NCBI GenBank assembly: GCA_947631585.1
Contig: CANRLY010000102.1
Span: 1-6,887 of the forward strand
Source: an uncultured Clostridia bacterium
Lineage (GTDB): Bacteria > Bacillota > Clostridia > Oscillospirales > Ruminococcaceae
Reading direction: 5' to 3'
DNA length: 6,887 nt
Shown: positions 1-6,745 of the stretch, one piece after another
How positions within the stretch are numbered: the first letter of the stretch is position 1
Layout: each line of letters begins with the position of its first letter
Program-made: the position numbers and the translations under genes
Notes under the pieces: generated by a model
Told to the model about the DNA's origin: nothing
Seen by the model: only the letters and a program-made list of their open reading frames with translations
Database searches by the model: none

Positions 1-1738
1 ATTTTTTGCGGACGGCTTTTCGGCTGAATTTGAGGGAGTAATACCCAATCTGGAAAGACGTTACAGAGAGAGCGCAAGCGATTACGCAAAGGCGGATATA
101 GAGTCGGTGATGTCAGACGACCCATGCCCCAAGTGCCACGGAAAAAGGCTGAAAAAAGAGTCTCTTTCGGTAACTATCGGGGGAAAGAACATCATAGAGC
201 TGACGGAGCTTTCGGTCACCGATGCGCTGGAGTTTTTCGGAGAACTGAAGCTCACTGAAAGGGAAGCGCTCATCGGCGAAAGGATAATCAAGGAGATCAA
301 AGAACGCCTTGGGTTCTTGAAAAGCGTGGGACTGGATTATCTTGACCTTTCACGGCTCAGCGGAACGCTTTCCGGCGGAGAGAGCCAGAGGATAAGGCTT
401 GCCACGCAGATAGGCTCTTCGCTGATGGGAGTGCTTTATATACTGGACGAGCCGTCCATCGGGCTTCACCAGAGGGATAACGACAAGCTTATCGCAACGC
501 TGAAAAGGCTGCGTGACCTGGGAAATACGCTTATCGTGGTGGAACATGACGAAGATACCATGAGGGCTGCGGACTATATTGTAGATGTAGGTCCGGGAGC
601 AGGCATACACGGCGGAGAGATAGTCTGCGCAGGCACGGTGAAGGATATCATCAAATGCAGAAAGTCCGTGACGGGGGCTTACCTCAGCGGAAGAAAGAAG
701 ATACCTGTTCCGGATAAGAGGAGGGAAGGCAGCGGAAAGTTCCTGACGGTGACCGGCGCTGCCCAGAACAACCTGAAAAATATACGGGTGGACATACCGC
801 TGGGGACTTTCACCTGCGTGACCGGCGTTTCGGGCAGCGGAAAAAGTTCGCTGGTGAACGAGATAATTTATAAGGAGCTTGCAGGAAAGCTCAACCGGGC
901 AAAAGTGCGTTCGGGTAAATTTGAGAAAATGACGGGTCTTGAGTATCTCGATAAAGTCATAAATATCGACCAGTCGCCTATAGGAAGGACTCCACGGTCA
1001 AACCCTGCCACATATACGGGAGTTTTCACCGATATCAGGGACTTGTTCGCTTCCACAAACGACGCAAAGATGAAAGGGTATAATTCGGGAAGATTTTCAT
1101 TTAACGTCAAAGGCGGCCGCTGCGAAGCGTGCGAGGGAGACGGCATAATAAAGATCGAGATGCACTTTCTGCCGGATATATATGTGCCTTGCGAAGTGTG
1201 CAAGGGAAAAAGGTATAACCGTGAGACGCTGGAAGTCAGGTATAAGGGAAAGAATATCTACGAAGTCCTGGAGATGACAGTCGAGGAGGGCGTGGAGTTC
1301 TTCAAGAACATACCCAAAATAAGCAGGAAGCTGAAAACACTGTATGACGTGGGTCTGGGATATATAAAGATAGGTCAGCCGGCAACTACCCTTTCAGGAG
1401 GAGAAGCGCAGCGGGTGAAGCTGGCTACAGAACTTTCAAAACGTTCAACAGGAAAGACTATATATATACTTGACGAACCGACTACAGGTCTGCACACCGC
1501 AGATGTGCATAAGCTCACCGAAGTGCTGCAAAAGCTGGTCGATGCAGGAAATACGGTGCTTGTCATAGAACATAACCTGGACGTTATAAAGATAGCGGAT
1601 CATATAATTGACCTGGGTCCTGAGGGCGGAAACGCCGGAGGAACGCTGGTTGCGGCAGGAACGCCGGAGGAGATCGCAGCTTGTGAGGAGTCGTACACAG
1701 GTCAGTACCTGAAAAAAGCTCTGGGTCTGGAGGGGTGA
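1..1738 (+). CDS. uvrA: UvrA, excinuclease ABC subunit A (5'-truncated by the window edge)
   Basis: UvrA is the dimeric ABC-type ATPase that finds bulky DNA lesions and loads UvrB in nucleotide excision repair in the cytoplasm. The frame is open from the left edge (first full codon at base 2), giving 578 residues of a family usually near 940, so the N-terminal third with the first Walker A is outside. It opens with FEGVIPNLERRY, a typical internal UvrA stretch. In fragment numbering: a CPKC cysteine pair near 42–45, first ABC signature LSGGESQ (123–129), first Walker B ILDEPS (147–152), second Walker A GVSGSGKSS (275–283), a C-terminal zinc module CX2C-X19-CX2C (C374, C377, C397, C400), second signature LSGGEAQ (464–470), second Walker B ILDEPT (489–494) and the following EH switch (523–524). 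The GTG at 107 is internal, since homology continues upstream of it. The C-terminus (YTGQYLKKALG) is normal and intact. A hairpin starts inside the stop codon. Confidence 0.97.
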   Translation, partial: FFADGFSAEFEGVIPNLERRYRESASDYAKADIESVMSDDPCPKCHGKRLKKESLSVTIGGKNIIELTELSVTDALEFFGELKLTEREALIGERIIKEIKERLGFLKSVGLDYLDLSRLSGTLSGGESQRIRLATQIGSSLMGVLYILDEPSIGLHQRDNDKLIATLKRLRDLGNTLIVVEHDEDTMRAADYIVDVGPGAGIHGGEIVCAGTVKDIIKCRKSVTGAYLSGRKKIPVPDKRREGSGKFLTVTGAAQNNLKNIRVDIPLGTFTCVTGVSGSGKSSLVNEIIYKELAGKLNRAKVRSGKFEKMTGLEYLDKVINIDQSPIGRTPRSNPATYTGVFTDIRDLFASTNDAKMKGYNSGRFSFNVKGGRCEACEGDGIIKIEMHFLPDIYVPCEVCKGKRYNRETLEVRYKGKNIYEVLEMTVEEGVEFFKNIPKISRKLKTLYDVGLGYIKIGQPATTLSGGEAQRVKLATELSKRSTGKTIYILDEPTTGLHTADVHKLTEVLQKLVDAGNTVLVIEHNLDVIKIADHIIDLGPEGGNAGGTLVAAGTPEEIAACEESYTGQYLKKALGLEG

Positions 1739-1765
1739 GCTTTTTCTCTGAAAGAGAAAAAGCTC
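1737..1765. other. Perfect hairpin at the uvrA stop codon
   Basis: The arms GAGCTTTTTCTC (1737–1748) and GAGAAAAAGCTC (1754–1765) pair perfectly over 12 bp around a TGAAA loop. One more T–A pair (1749/1753) is possible, leaving a GAA loop. The stem begins at the second base of the uvrA TGA. By position it could protect or end the uvrA transcript, but what follows is CGAAAAAGAGATGG rather than a U-tract, so it is not a standard intrinsic terminator. On the minus strand there is no U-tract either. The T-run in the left arm could also pair with a second GAAAAAG copy at 1767–1773, giving a competing, weaker fold. The structure is certain from sequence; the function is inferred and open. Confidence 0.6.
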
Positions 1766-1780
1766 CGAAAAAGAGATGGT

Positions 1781-1848
1781 GCGAGGCGGCAAAGCCGCCT
1801 CGCAGCCGTTTTCCGTCGGAAAACGGCAACCACTTCCCGGCAAGGGAA
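1781..1848. repeat. Tandem palindromes, probable dispersed intergenic repeat element
   Basis: Two perfect 10-bp hairpins sit side by side with one base between them. The first is GCGAGGCGGC (1781–1790), loop AAA, GCCGCCTCGC (1794–1803). The second is GCCGTTTTCC (1805–1814), loop GTC, GGAAAACGGC (1818–1827). A smaller third one follows: TTCCC (1834–1838), loop GGCAA, GGGAA (1844–1848). With the hairpin at 1737–1765 this makes four dyads in about 110 bases, far more than one regulatory site needs. The first stem is strikingly GC-rich beside AT-rich flanks. The layout resembles REP/BIME-like or MITE-like non-coding repeats that settle after stop codons. No copies can be seen in this window and no flanking target duplication is obvious, so its repeat status is inference. 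An alternative is a structured leader or attenuator, but it lies upstream of the predicted transcription start of the next operon. Confidence 0.5.
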
Positions 1849-1854
1849 ATAAAG

Positions 1855-1883
1855 TTGACAAGAATAAAAGTATCTGATAAAAT
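1855..1883 (+). promoter_or_regulatory. Sigma-A-type promoter for the MoxR operon
   Basis: A perfect -35 box TTGACA (1855–1860) is separated by exactly 17 bp from a -10 box TAAAAT (1878–1883, five of six consensus bases). The TG at 1875–1876 makes it an extended -10. Transcription would start near 1890 and leave a leader of about 30 bases before the ATG at 1922. The promoter lies only six bases past the last small palindrome of the repeat cluster. No operator-like dyad overlaps it, so constitutive vegetative expression is the simplest reading. Confidence 0.85.
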
Positions 1884-1921
1884 TATGTTAGATATTATTG
1901 AACGGAAAAAGGTGAATGTAA

Positions 1922-2851
1922 ATGAATGAGGAGATCCGTAAACTGGTGGATAACGTGGAAAAAGTCATAGTCGGAAAAACCGACGTGATAGTAAACGTCA
2001 TAACAGCGCTTCTCAGCGGCGGCCATGTGCTTATCGAGGACGTGCCCGGCGTGGGAAAAACACAGCTGGTGTCCGCAGTCGCCAGATCTATGGACGGTAA
2101 ATTCAACAGGATACAGCTGACGCCGGATATCATGCCTTCGGATATAGTGGGATTCTCCATGATAAATCCGCAAACACGCCAGTTTGAGTACCACCAGGGA
2201 GTGGCGATGTGTAACTTCCTGCTTGCCGATGAGATAAACAGGGCTTCGCCTAAAGCTCAGTCCAGCTTGCTGGAGATCATGGAGGAGTACCAGATAAGCC
2301 TCGATGGAAATACCTATAAACTGCCTGAACCGTTCATGACGCTGGCTACCCAGAACCCGGTGGAAACTTACGGCACTTACCACCTGCCTGAAGCGCAGAT
2401 GGATAGATTCCTTATGAGAATAACCGTGGGCTATCCGTCTAAAGAACAGGAAATGGAGATCCTTAACCGTATGGAACACGACCAGCCTATCCGTGATGTG
2501 GAAAAAGTCATGGATATCCAGTCGGTGATAAGACTTCGTGAACAGGCGGAAAAAACCGCTGTCTCTGATAAGATAAAAAATTATATCCTGGATATAGTCA
2601 ATACCACCAGGGGATCGGTCTTTGTGAAACTGGGCGCTTCGCCAAGAGCAAGCCTGGCTTTGATGAGGTCGGCAAAATCTTACGCCTTTATCTGCGGAAG
2701 AGATTTTGTTACCCCCGACGATGTGAAGAGAATGACCGTGCCGGTGCTTTCTCATAGACTTATCCTTTCGCCAAAGGGCAAGGCTGAATTTGATGATAAC
2801 GATAAGGCGGTAAGAGAGATAGTCTCCACCGTGCCTGTCCCGACTACCTGA
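1922..2851 (+). CDS. MoxR-family AAA+ ATPase
   Basis: This 309-residue protein has normal MoxR-family length. MoxR proteins are cytosolic, probably hexameric AAA+ chaperone-like ATPases that act on VWA or DUF58 partner proteins; the substrate here is unknown. Visible motifs are Walker A PGVGKT (42–47), Walker B with the family hallmark LLADEINRASPK (100–111, acidic pair D103/E104), sensor 1 within ATQNP (N145), QMDRF (159–163) in the arginine-finger region, and GASPRA (238–243) with the sensor-2 arginine R242 in the C-terminal lid. The start is fixed by AAAGGTG (1908–1914), seven bases before the ATG. A closer upstream ATG at 1916 is in frame but is followed at once by TAA. The gene is first in an operon with the DUF58 gene, which begins 12 bases after the stop, and the transglutaminase gene. 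Family membership is very secure; the cellular role, probably envelope-related, is inferred from the neighbours. Confidence 0.96.
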   Translation: MNEEIRKLVDNVEKVIVGKTDVIVNVITALLSGGHVLIEDVPGVGKTQLVSAVARSMDGKFNRIQLTPDIMPSDIVGFSMINPQTRQFEYHQGVAMCNFLLADEINRASPKAQSSLLEIMEEYQISLDGNTYKLPEPFMTLATQNPVETYGTYHLPEAQMDRFLMRITVGYPSKEQEMEILNRMEHDQPIRDVEKVMDIQSVIRLREQAEKTAVSDKIKNYILDIVNTTRGSVFVKLGASPRASLALMRSAKSYAFICGRDFVTPDDVKRMTVPVLSHRLILSPKGKAEFDDNDKAVREIVSTVPVPTT

Positions 2852-2863
2852 CAGGGGAATATT

Positions 2864-4048
2864 ATGATCGATTGGAAAAATGTGTTGAGCTATGTGTTCT
2901 GCGTGGCTTTTTCCGGACTTTTCGCCTACTATGTAAACGGCAAGGGCGGTATCTTCCTGATGATCGCACTGCTGGCGGCAGCTGCGGTGTCTGTGATAAA
3001 TGTCCTTATCGTCAGAAAGAAAATAGGCTATTCTATGGAAAGACCTGAAAACCCCCAGCTGAGAAAAGGCGATACCTTCAGGGTGGGAGTGTCCCTTGTG
3101 AAAAACAGCCCTTTGCCTACTCCGTATATCGTGGTGAAACTTGCTTCTTCTCCCAATGTGGTCAACGTCAGCCCTGAAATAATAAAGGCTGCTGTTGCGG
3201 CTAATAATAAGCCGTCATTCCTGGGGGCGGATTATAAGGCTGAGTTTTCGGGAAAAGCTTGGGTCAAGATACAGTCGGTAAGGATAACCGACTACCTGGG
3301 TATGATCTCTTTTGAAGTCCCTGAACTGTCTGTGGGAAATGAAATAAGCGCAGAGTTCAACGTGCTGCCGGAAATACCTATGGTGAACTTCTCAGGCGAA
3401 CTGCTAAAAAGCTCCTCCGATGCCGCAGCAGTGGAAGATGCGGAAGAGGATACCGGCGAGACCGCCAGGTACGGCGGAGGCGTCCCAGGCTATGAACACA
3501 GGACTTATATCCCCGGCGACCCTCTGAAAAAAGTAAACTGGAAGCTGTCTTCCAAACGTGATATATATATGGTCAGACTTGATGAGAAAGTCAGCGTTAC
3601 CGGTCAGTGTATGGTGCTCGATCTGGTAAGCCCGACTTCCGCAGTCAGACAAGACCTGATAAATAACGACCTTTTGGTGGAATCCTGCTTCTCTATGCTC
3701 TCGACTATGCTTATGCAGGAAATACCCTGCCGCTGCTGGTTCTGGCTCAAAGGGGTCTGGAACGGCATAGAAGTTTCCACCGAGGCTGACCTGCTGGAAT
3801 TTCAGAAATTTATGGGAGAGTATGACTTTTATTCCGCCCACCCTGAACGGCTGCCGGCTGACCTTAATAACGTCAAGGGCAGCACCGCTTCAATGATATT
3901 TACTAACGACCTTGACGACCGGCTGGTCTCAGAGTGTCAGTCATCGGGAAGCACCTGCTTCTTCGTGTCGGTAAACGACTGCATCCGCCTGCCCTGCGAC
4001 GACCTCTGGATAGTGGACAGCAACTACGAGTTCAAACGTTTTTCATAA
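2864..4048 (+). CDS. DUF58 family membrane-anchored protein
   Basis: This 394-residue protein is the usual genomic partner of MoxR ATPases. Two hydrophobic helices lie at the N-terminus (about 7–24 and 29–50), followed by basic RKK, so most of the chain should face the cytoplasm, where MoxR could act on it. A beta-rich region (about 55–170) precedes an acidic linker (about 183–199), then the DUF58 signature: GYEHRTYIPGDPLKKVNWKL (209–228), with the R-x-Y-x-PGD and W core. The C-terminal part resembles a VWA fold, beginning with VLDLVSP near 251–257, but the canonical metal-binding DxSxS is not preserved. The Shine-Dalgarno AGGGGA (2853–2858) lies five bases before the ATG. The gene follows the MoxR gene by 12 bases and precedes the transglutaminase gene by 18, so co-translation and a shared complex are likely. 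The biochemical function is not established for the family. Confidence 0.92.
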   Translation: MIDWKNVLSYVFCVAFSGLFAYYVNGKGGIFLMIALLAAAAVSVINVLIVRKKIGYSMERPENPQLRKGDTFRVGVSLVKNSPLPTPYIVVKLASSPNVVNVSPEIIKAAVAANNKPSFLGADYKAEFSGKAWVKIQSVRITDYLGMISFEVPELSVGNEISAEFNVLPEIPMVNFSGELLKSSSDAAAVEDAEEDTGETARYGGGVPGYEHRTYIPGDPLKKVNWKLSSKRDIYMVRLDEKVSVTGQCMVLDLVSPTSAVRQDLINNDLLVESCFSMLSTMLMQEIPCRCWFWLKGVWNGIEVSTEADLLEFQKFMGEYDFYSAHPERLPADLNNVKGSTASMIFTNDLDDRLVSECQSSGSTCFFVSVNDCIRLPCDDLWIVDSNYEFKRFS

Positions 4049-4066
4049 CAGGAAAGTGCTTGCATA

Positions 4067-6262
4067 ATGATCGGAAAATTAAAAAACTGGTTTTTGCCGC
4101 TGCTTTTCGGAAGCTCAGTGGCTTATATAGTTATAAAATGCTACCACAACGCCGATGCGCTGCTGCTGTCAGCCGCCTTTTTCGCCTATGGTCTGCTTTG
4201 CTTTACTGTTCTGGAACTTATCCGCAAACTGAAAATAGGCGGTCTGCTGTACATTCTGCTTGCAGCAGCGGTTTTGTATTTTTCTGCCGGAAACGCCCTG
4301 CGTGTGTCTTACAGCGGCTCGGGAGGTCTGCGCTTTGACCAGTGGTTCTACGGTGCGCAGACGGAAGCTACCTATGTTCCGGCATATTCCATCGCCCTGA
4401 TAGCAGGCGGAGGATTTTTTATCCTTTCGGTGCTTTATTACTTTACTCAGGTAAGATACAGAGGCTTTGGAACTTTCCTTATCATGCTGTTCCCGATGGT
4501 GATCTATGCCAAAAGGACTGACGTGCTGGGAACTCCTGAACTGCTGGTAATGCTCTGCCTGTATGTGGCTCTGATGGCTCACAGCAGACAGGCAAACGCC
4601 GACAAGAAAATATCCGTGGTGATAAACAGGTCGTATATCGTCTCTATGGGGGCTTTCGCATTGGCGGCGACCCTATTGACTTGGCTGTTCCCGAAACCTG
4701 ATATCGTCTCCAAACAGGAGCAGGACAGCGGATTCTTCGATACACTGGTGAATACCGCCTCCGTCCCCGATAACTACTCAAATGCCTCCAGCGGAACTGG
4801 CGACGGGCTTTCTGATAAGATGATAATGAAAGTCAGCAGCAAATATCCCCTTTACCTGAGACGGCAGGCGTATGATTCCTATTTTGACGGAAGATGGTAT
4901 GTTGACGACCTTGAGGACGCCTATAAAATACCTACAGAGCCGGTAAAATACAACACCGATATCACTAATTCTTCCTTGATAAAAGCTTTGTCAGATGTTG
5001 CAAAAGACCCCGACTCCGGCTTTATCTATCCCGATGTGGATATGGTTTTCCCTGAAGCTGAAAAGATCACTATATCCATGCAGAACGATTATGCGGCGTG
5101 GTTTCCGCCTGTGCCGCTGAATACTGTTTCGGTGGATAAAAGCGTCTACCGCAGGACGGTACACGGCGAATACCGCCCTCCACTTGGCGAGGACTACGAG
5201 AGATTCTCCTGGATGGTGAGTTATGACTACTATCCTCTTCCGGGGAAAATTGACGAGCTTTGCGAAAAGCTGGACCTGAACTTTGACGACACATTGGAAG
5301 CTCTCAGCTATGGAATGGATATGTCTGAGTACGACAGCGACGAATACGATGTTTATAACTATCTGTATAACGAGGAAGAATTTGCAAACAACTCGTTTGC
5401 TGAGACTGTCGGGCAGACAGTGCCGGAGGTTTCCGATACGGTAAGGGAACTTGCTGAAAAAGTTACCGCCGGACTGGATACCCCTTACCAGAAAGCCAGG
5501 GCGCTGGAGGGCTATTTCACAGAGGAAAACTTCACCTACGACCCGGAATATGTTCCGGTAGACCCGTCGATAGAATACTTCCTTACCAATTCCAAAAAAG
5601 GCGCTTGCGGCGATTTTGCCACTGCCATGACGCTTATGGCAAGGGCGGTGGGACTGAGAGCAAGGTATGTGGAAGGCTTCGTCGCTATGGAACCGGACCC
5701 TGACGACGAGGGGACGTTTATCGTCCGTGAAAAACATTCCCACGCCTACACGGAAGTGTATATCCCCGGCGCAGGCTGGCTGACTTTTGAACCTACAGTA
5801 GCAGGATTCCTTGAGTATTCCGCCGAAGAAGATACCGACATAGGCGAGTATATACTCAGTCTGCTGAAATATCTGATACCGGCAGCCGTATTGGCGGCGG
5901 TAATATTCATTTTCAGAAAACAGCTGTACGAGGGGTATTTTTCAGTAAAAGTGAAGCTCTCCTCAAATGAAAAAGCGGTGGTGCTGCTTTATAACCGTGC
6001 GGCGTTAAAAACTGCCGTTCTGTTCGATACCGACCCTAAGACCGTTTCTGCCGGACAGATCAGAAAAATGCTTTCTGACATCAATGCCGCTCCCGATGAG
6101 TTCATAGACCTGTTCGAGCGCACCTGCTATGGTCTTATGCCGGTCACCGATGAGCAGAGGGCGTTCCAACTCAGTGAGTACCGCAGGCTAAGACGGCTCA
6201 TAAAGGCGGAAAACGACATAAAAAAGAAAAACCTTTCAAGAAAATATTCTCAAAAGGCTTGA
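4067..6262 (+). CDS. Membrane transglutaminase-like protein (TgpA type) with C-terminal DUF4129-like region
   Basis: This 731-residue protein belongs to the membrane transglutaminase-core group paired with MoxR and DUF58. Seven hydrophobic segments fill the N-terminus (about 7–24, 30–50, 57–73, 106–126, 134–148, 156–171, 190–208). A large domain outside the membrane follows, then a last helix (about 595–616) and a cytosolic tail (about 630–715) resembling DUF4129. The papain-like core shows the nucleophile in KKGACGDFA (C514), the histidine in HSHAYTEVY (H559), and WLTFEPT, where the third triad position is Glu (E575) instead of the common Asp. Residues 418–441 are very rich in Asp, Glu and Tyr. 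The family is thought to cross-link or cleave cell-envelope proteins or peptides; the substrate is unknown. The start is supported by AGGAAAG (4050–4056), ten bases before the ATG. It is last in the operon. Its TGA is followed two codons later by another in-frame TGA, and the next promoter overlaps its stop. Confidence 0.93.
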   Translation: MIGKLKNWFLPLLFGSSVAYIVIKCYHNADALLLSAAFFAYGLLCFTVLELIRKLKIGGLLYILLAAAVLYFSAGNALRVSYSGSGGLRFDQWFYGAQTEATYVPAYSIALIAGGGFFILSVLYYFTQVRYRGFGTFLIMLFPMVIYAKRTDVLGTPELLVMLCLYVALMAHSRQANADKKISVVINRSYIVSMGAFALAATLLTWLFPKPDIVSKQEQDSGFFDTLVNTASVPDNYSNASSGTGDGLSDKMIMKVSSKYPLYLRRQAYDSYFDGRWYVDDLEDAYKIPTEPVKYNTDITNSSLIKALSDVAKDPDSGFIYPDVDMVFPEAEKITISMQNDYAAWFPPVPLNTVSVDKSVYRRTVHGEYRPPLGEDYERFSWMVSYDYYPLPGKIDELCEKLDLNFDDTLEALSYGMDMSEYDSDEYDVYNYLYNEEEFANNSFAETVGQTVPEVSDTVRELAEKVTAGLDTPYQKARALEGYFTEENFTYDPEYVPVDPSIEYFLTNSKKGACGDFATAMTLMARAVGLRARYVEGFVAMEPDPDDEGTFIVREKHSHAYTEVYIPGAGWLTFEPTVAGFLEYSAEEDTDIGEYILSLLKYLIPAAVLAAVIFIFRKQLYEGYFSVKVKLSSNEKAVVLLYNRAALKTAVLFDTDPKTVSAGQIRKMLSDINAAPDEFIDLFERTCYGLMPVTDEQRAFQLSEYRRLRRLIKAENDIKKKNLSRKYSQKA

Positions 6263-6287
6263 ATTTGATTTCGGATAATGGTATAAT
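6259..6287 (+). promoter_or_regulatory. Extended -10 promoter for yajC
   Basis: A perfect -10 box TATAAT (6282–6287) is preceded by TGG, which makes a consensus extended -10 (TGnTATAAT). Exactly 17 bp upstream lies TTGAAT (6259–6264), matching four of six -35 bases and overlapping the transglutaminase TGA (6260–6262). Transcription would begin near 6294, giving a leader of about 43 bases to the yajC ATG. No intrinsic terminator separates it from the upstream operon, so yajC may be read from both promoters. Confidence 0.8.
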
Positions 6288-6336
6288 TAATATTGTTTTT
6301 CAGGAAACTATCATAATGTAAAGGAAGGTATAAACA

Positions 6337-6663
6337 ATGTTTGAAAATATTGCCGTGCTGACCGCCAATGGCGGCTCACTTTCAGCAGGACAGGTCATCG
6401 GGTCTTTTCTGCCGCTGATACTGGTAGTGGTGATCTTCTACTTTTTCCTGCTGAGACCTCAGAAGAAAAAAGACAAGAAAGACGCCGAAATGAGAAATAA
6501 CCTCCAGGTGGGCGATGAAGTAGTCACAGTCGGCGGAGTGGTAGGTATCGTTTTTCAGGTCAAGGAAGATACCGTGGTGGTCGAGACCGGCGGCGACCGC
6601 TCTAAGATCAGAGTAAAGAAATGGGCTATCGCTCAGAATCTTACTGTTCACGAGGACGACTGA
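6337..6663 (+). CDS. yajC: YajC, preprotein translocase accessory subunit
   Basis: YajC is a small single-pass membrane protein that joins SecD and SecF and assists the SecYEG export channel. The 108-residue length is typical. A short N-terminal stretch leads into one strong transmembrane helix (about 21–39, IGSFLPLILVVVIFYFFLL), then the family hallmark LLRPQKKKDK (38–47), in which RPQ follows the helix, and a soluble domain with VGDEVVTVGGVVG (58–70) and a conserved beta-strand end. The tail is acidic (HEDD). The start is set by AAGGAAGG (6321–6328), eight bases before the ATG; an ATG at 6316 meets a stop at once. It has its own promoter. The usual partners secD and secF are not visible in the remaining 220 bases, and the next reading frame does not look like SecD. 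Confidence 0.95.
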   Translation: MFENIAVLTANGGSLSAGQVIGSFLPLILVVVIFYFFLLRPQKKKDKKDAEMRNNLQVGDEVVTVGGVVGIVFQVKEDTVVVETGGDRSKIRVKKWAIAQNLTVHEDD

Positions 6664-6745
6664 TATTTGAAAAAATAGTAATATTTCACCAATATCCCGA
6701 ATAAGATCTATTAGCTGATGCTGATATGTCTTAGGAGGGATTTTT

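Noticed and set aside
107..1738. uvrA starting at the GTG at 107
   Set aside because: UvrA-like sequence (FEGVIPNLERRY) continues in the same frame to the left edge, and no ribosome binding site precedes the GTG; the gene is truncated, not short.
1737..1827. Intrinsic terminators for uvrA
   Set aside because: The stems are strong, but none is followed by a U-tract on either strand, so I describe them as hairpins or repeats only.
1445..1861. Two minus-strand frames through the uvrA end and the hairpins (1445–1861 and 1584–1829)
   Set aside because: They are antisense to a secure gene and to palindromic DNA, have no ribosome binding site of note, and show no recognisable protein features.
1735..1929. 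A 64-codon forward frame across the hairpin cluster
   Set aside because: It overlaps the uvrA end and the MoxR start, crosses the palindromes and the promoter, and has an arginine/lysine/proline-rich composition typical of translated repeats.
1895..2755. A 286-codon minus-strand frame opposite the MoxR gene
   Set aside because: Histidine- and arginine-rich translation characteristic of an antisense shadow; the opposite strand encodes a fully motif-supported AAA+ protein.
3934..4338. A 134-codon forward frame across the DUF58–transglutaminase junction
   Set aside because: It is a shifted frame over two well-supported genes, and its translation is arginine- and cysteine-rich without a recognisable domain.
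4991..5743. A 250-codon minus-strand frame opposite the transglutaminase
   Set aside because: It is antisense to the catalytic domain, with skewed Arg/His/Val composition and no start signal.
6667..6707. A promoter or operator in the gap after yajC (TTGAAA at 6667–6672; small dyad ATATT/AATAT at 6681–6695)
   Set aside because: No -10 box better than three of six bases lies at a proper distance, and the dyad is only 5 AT pairs, expected by chance in AT-rich DNA.
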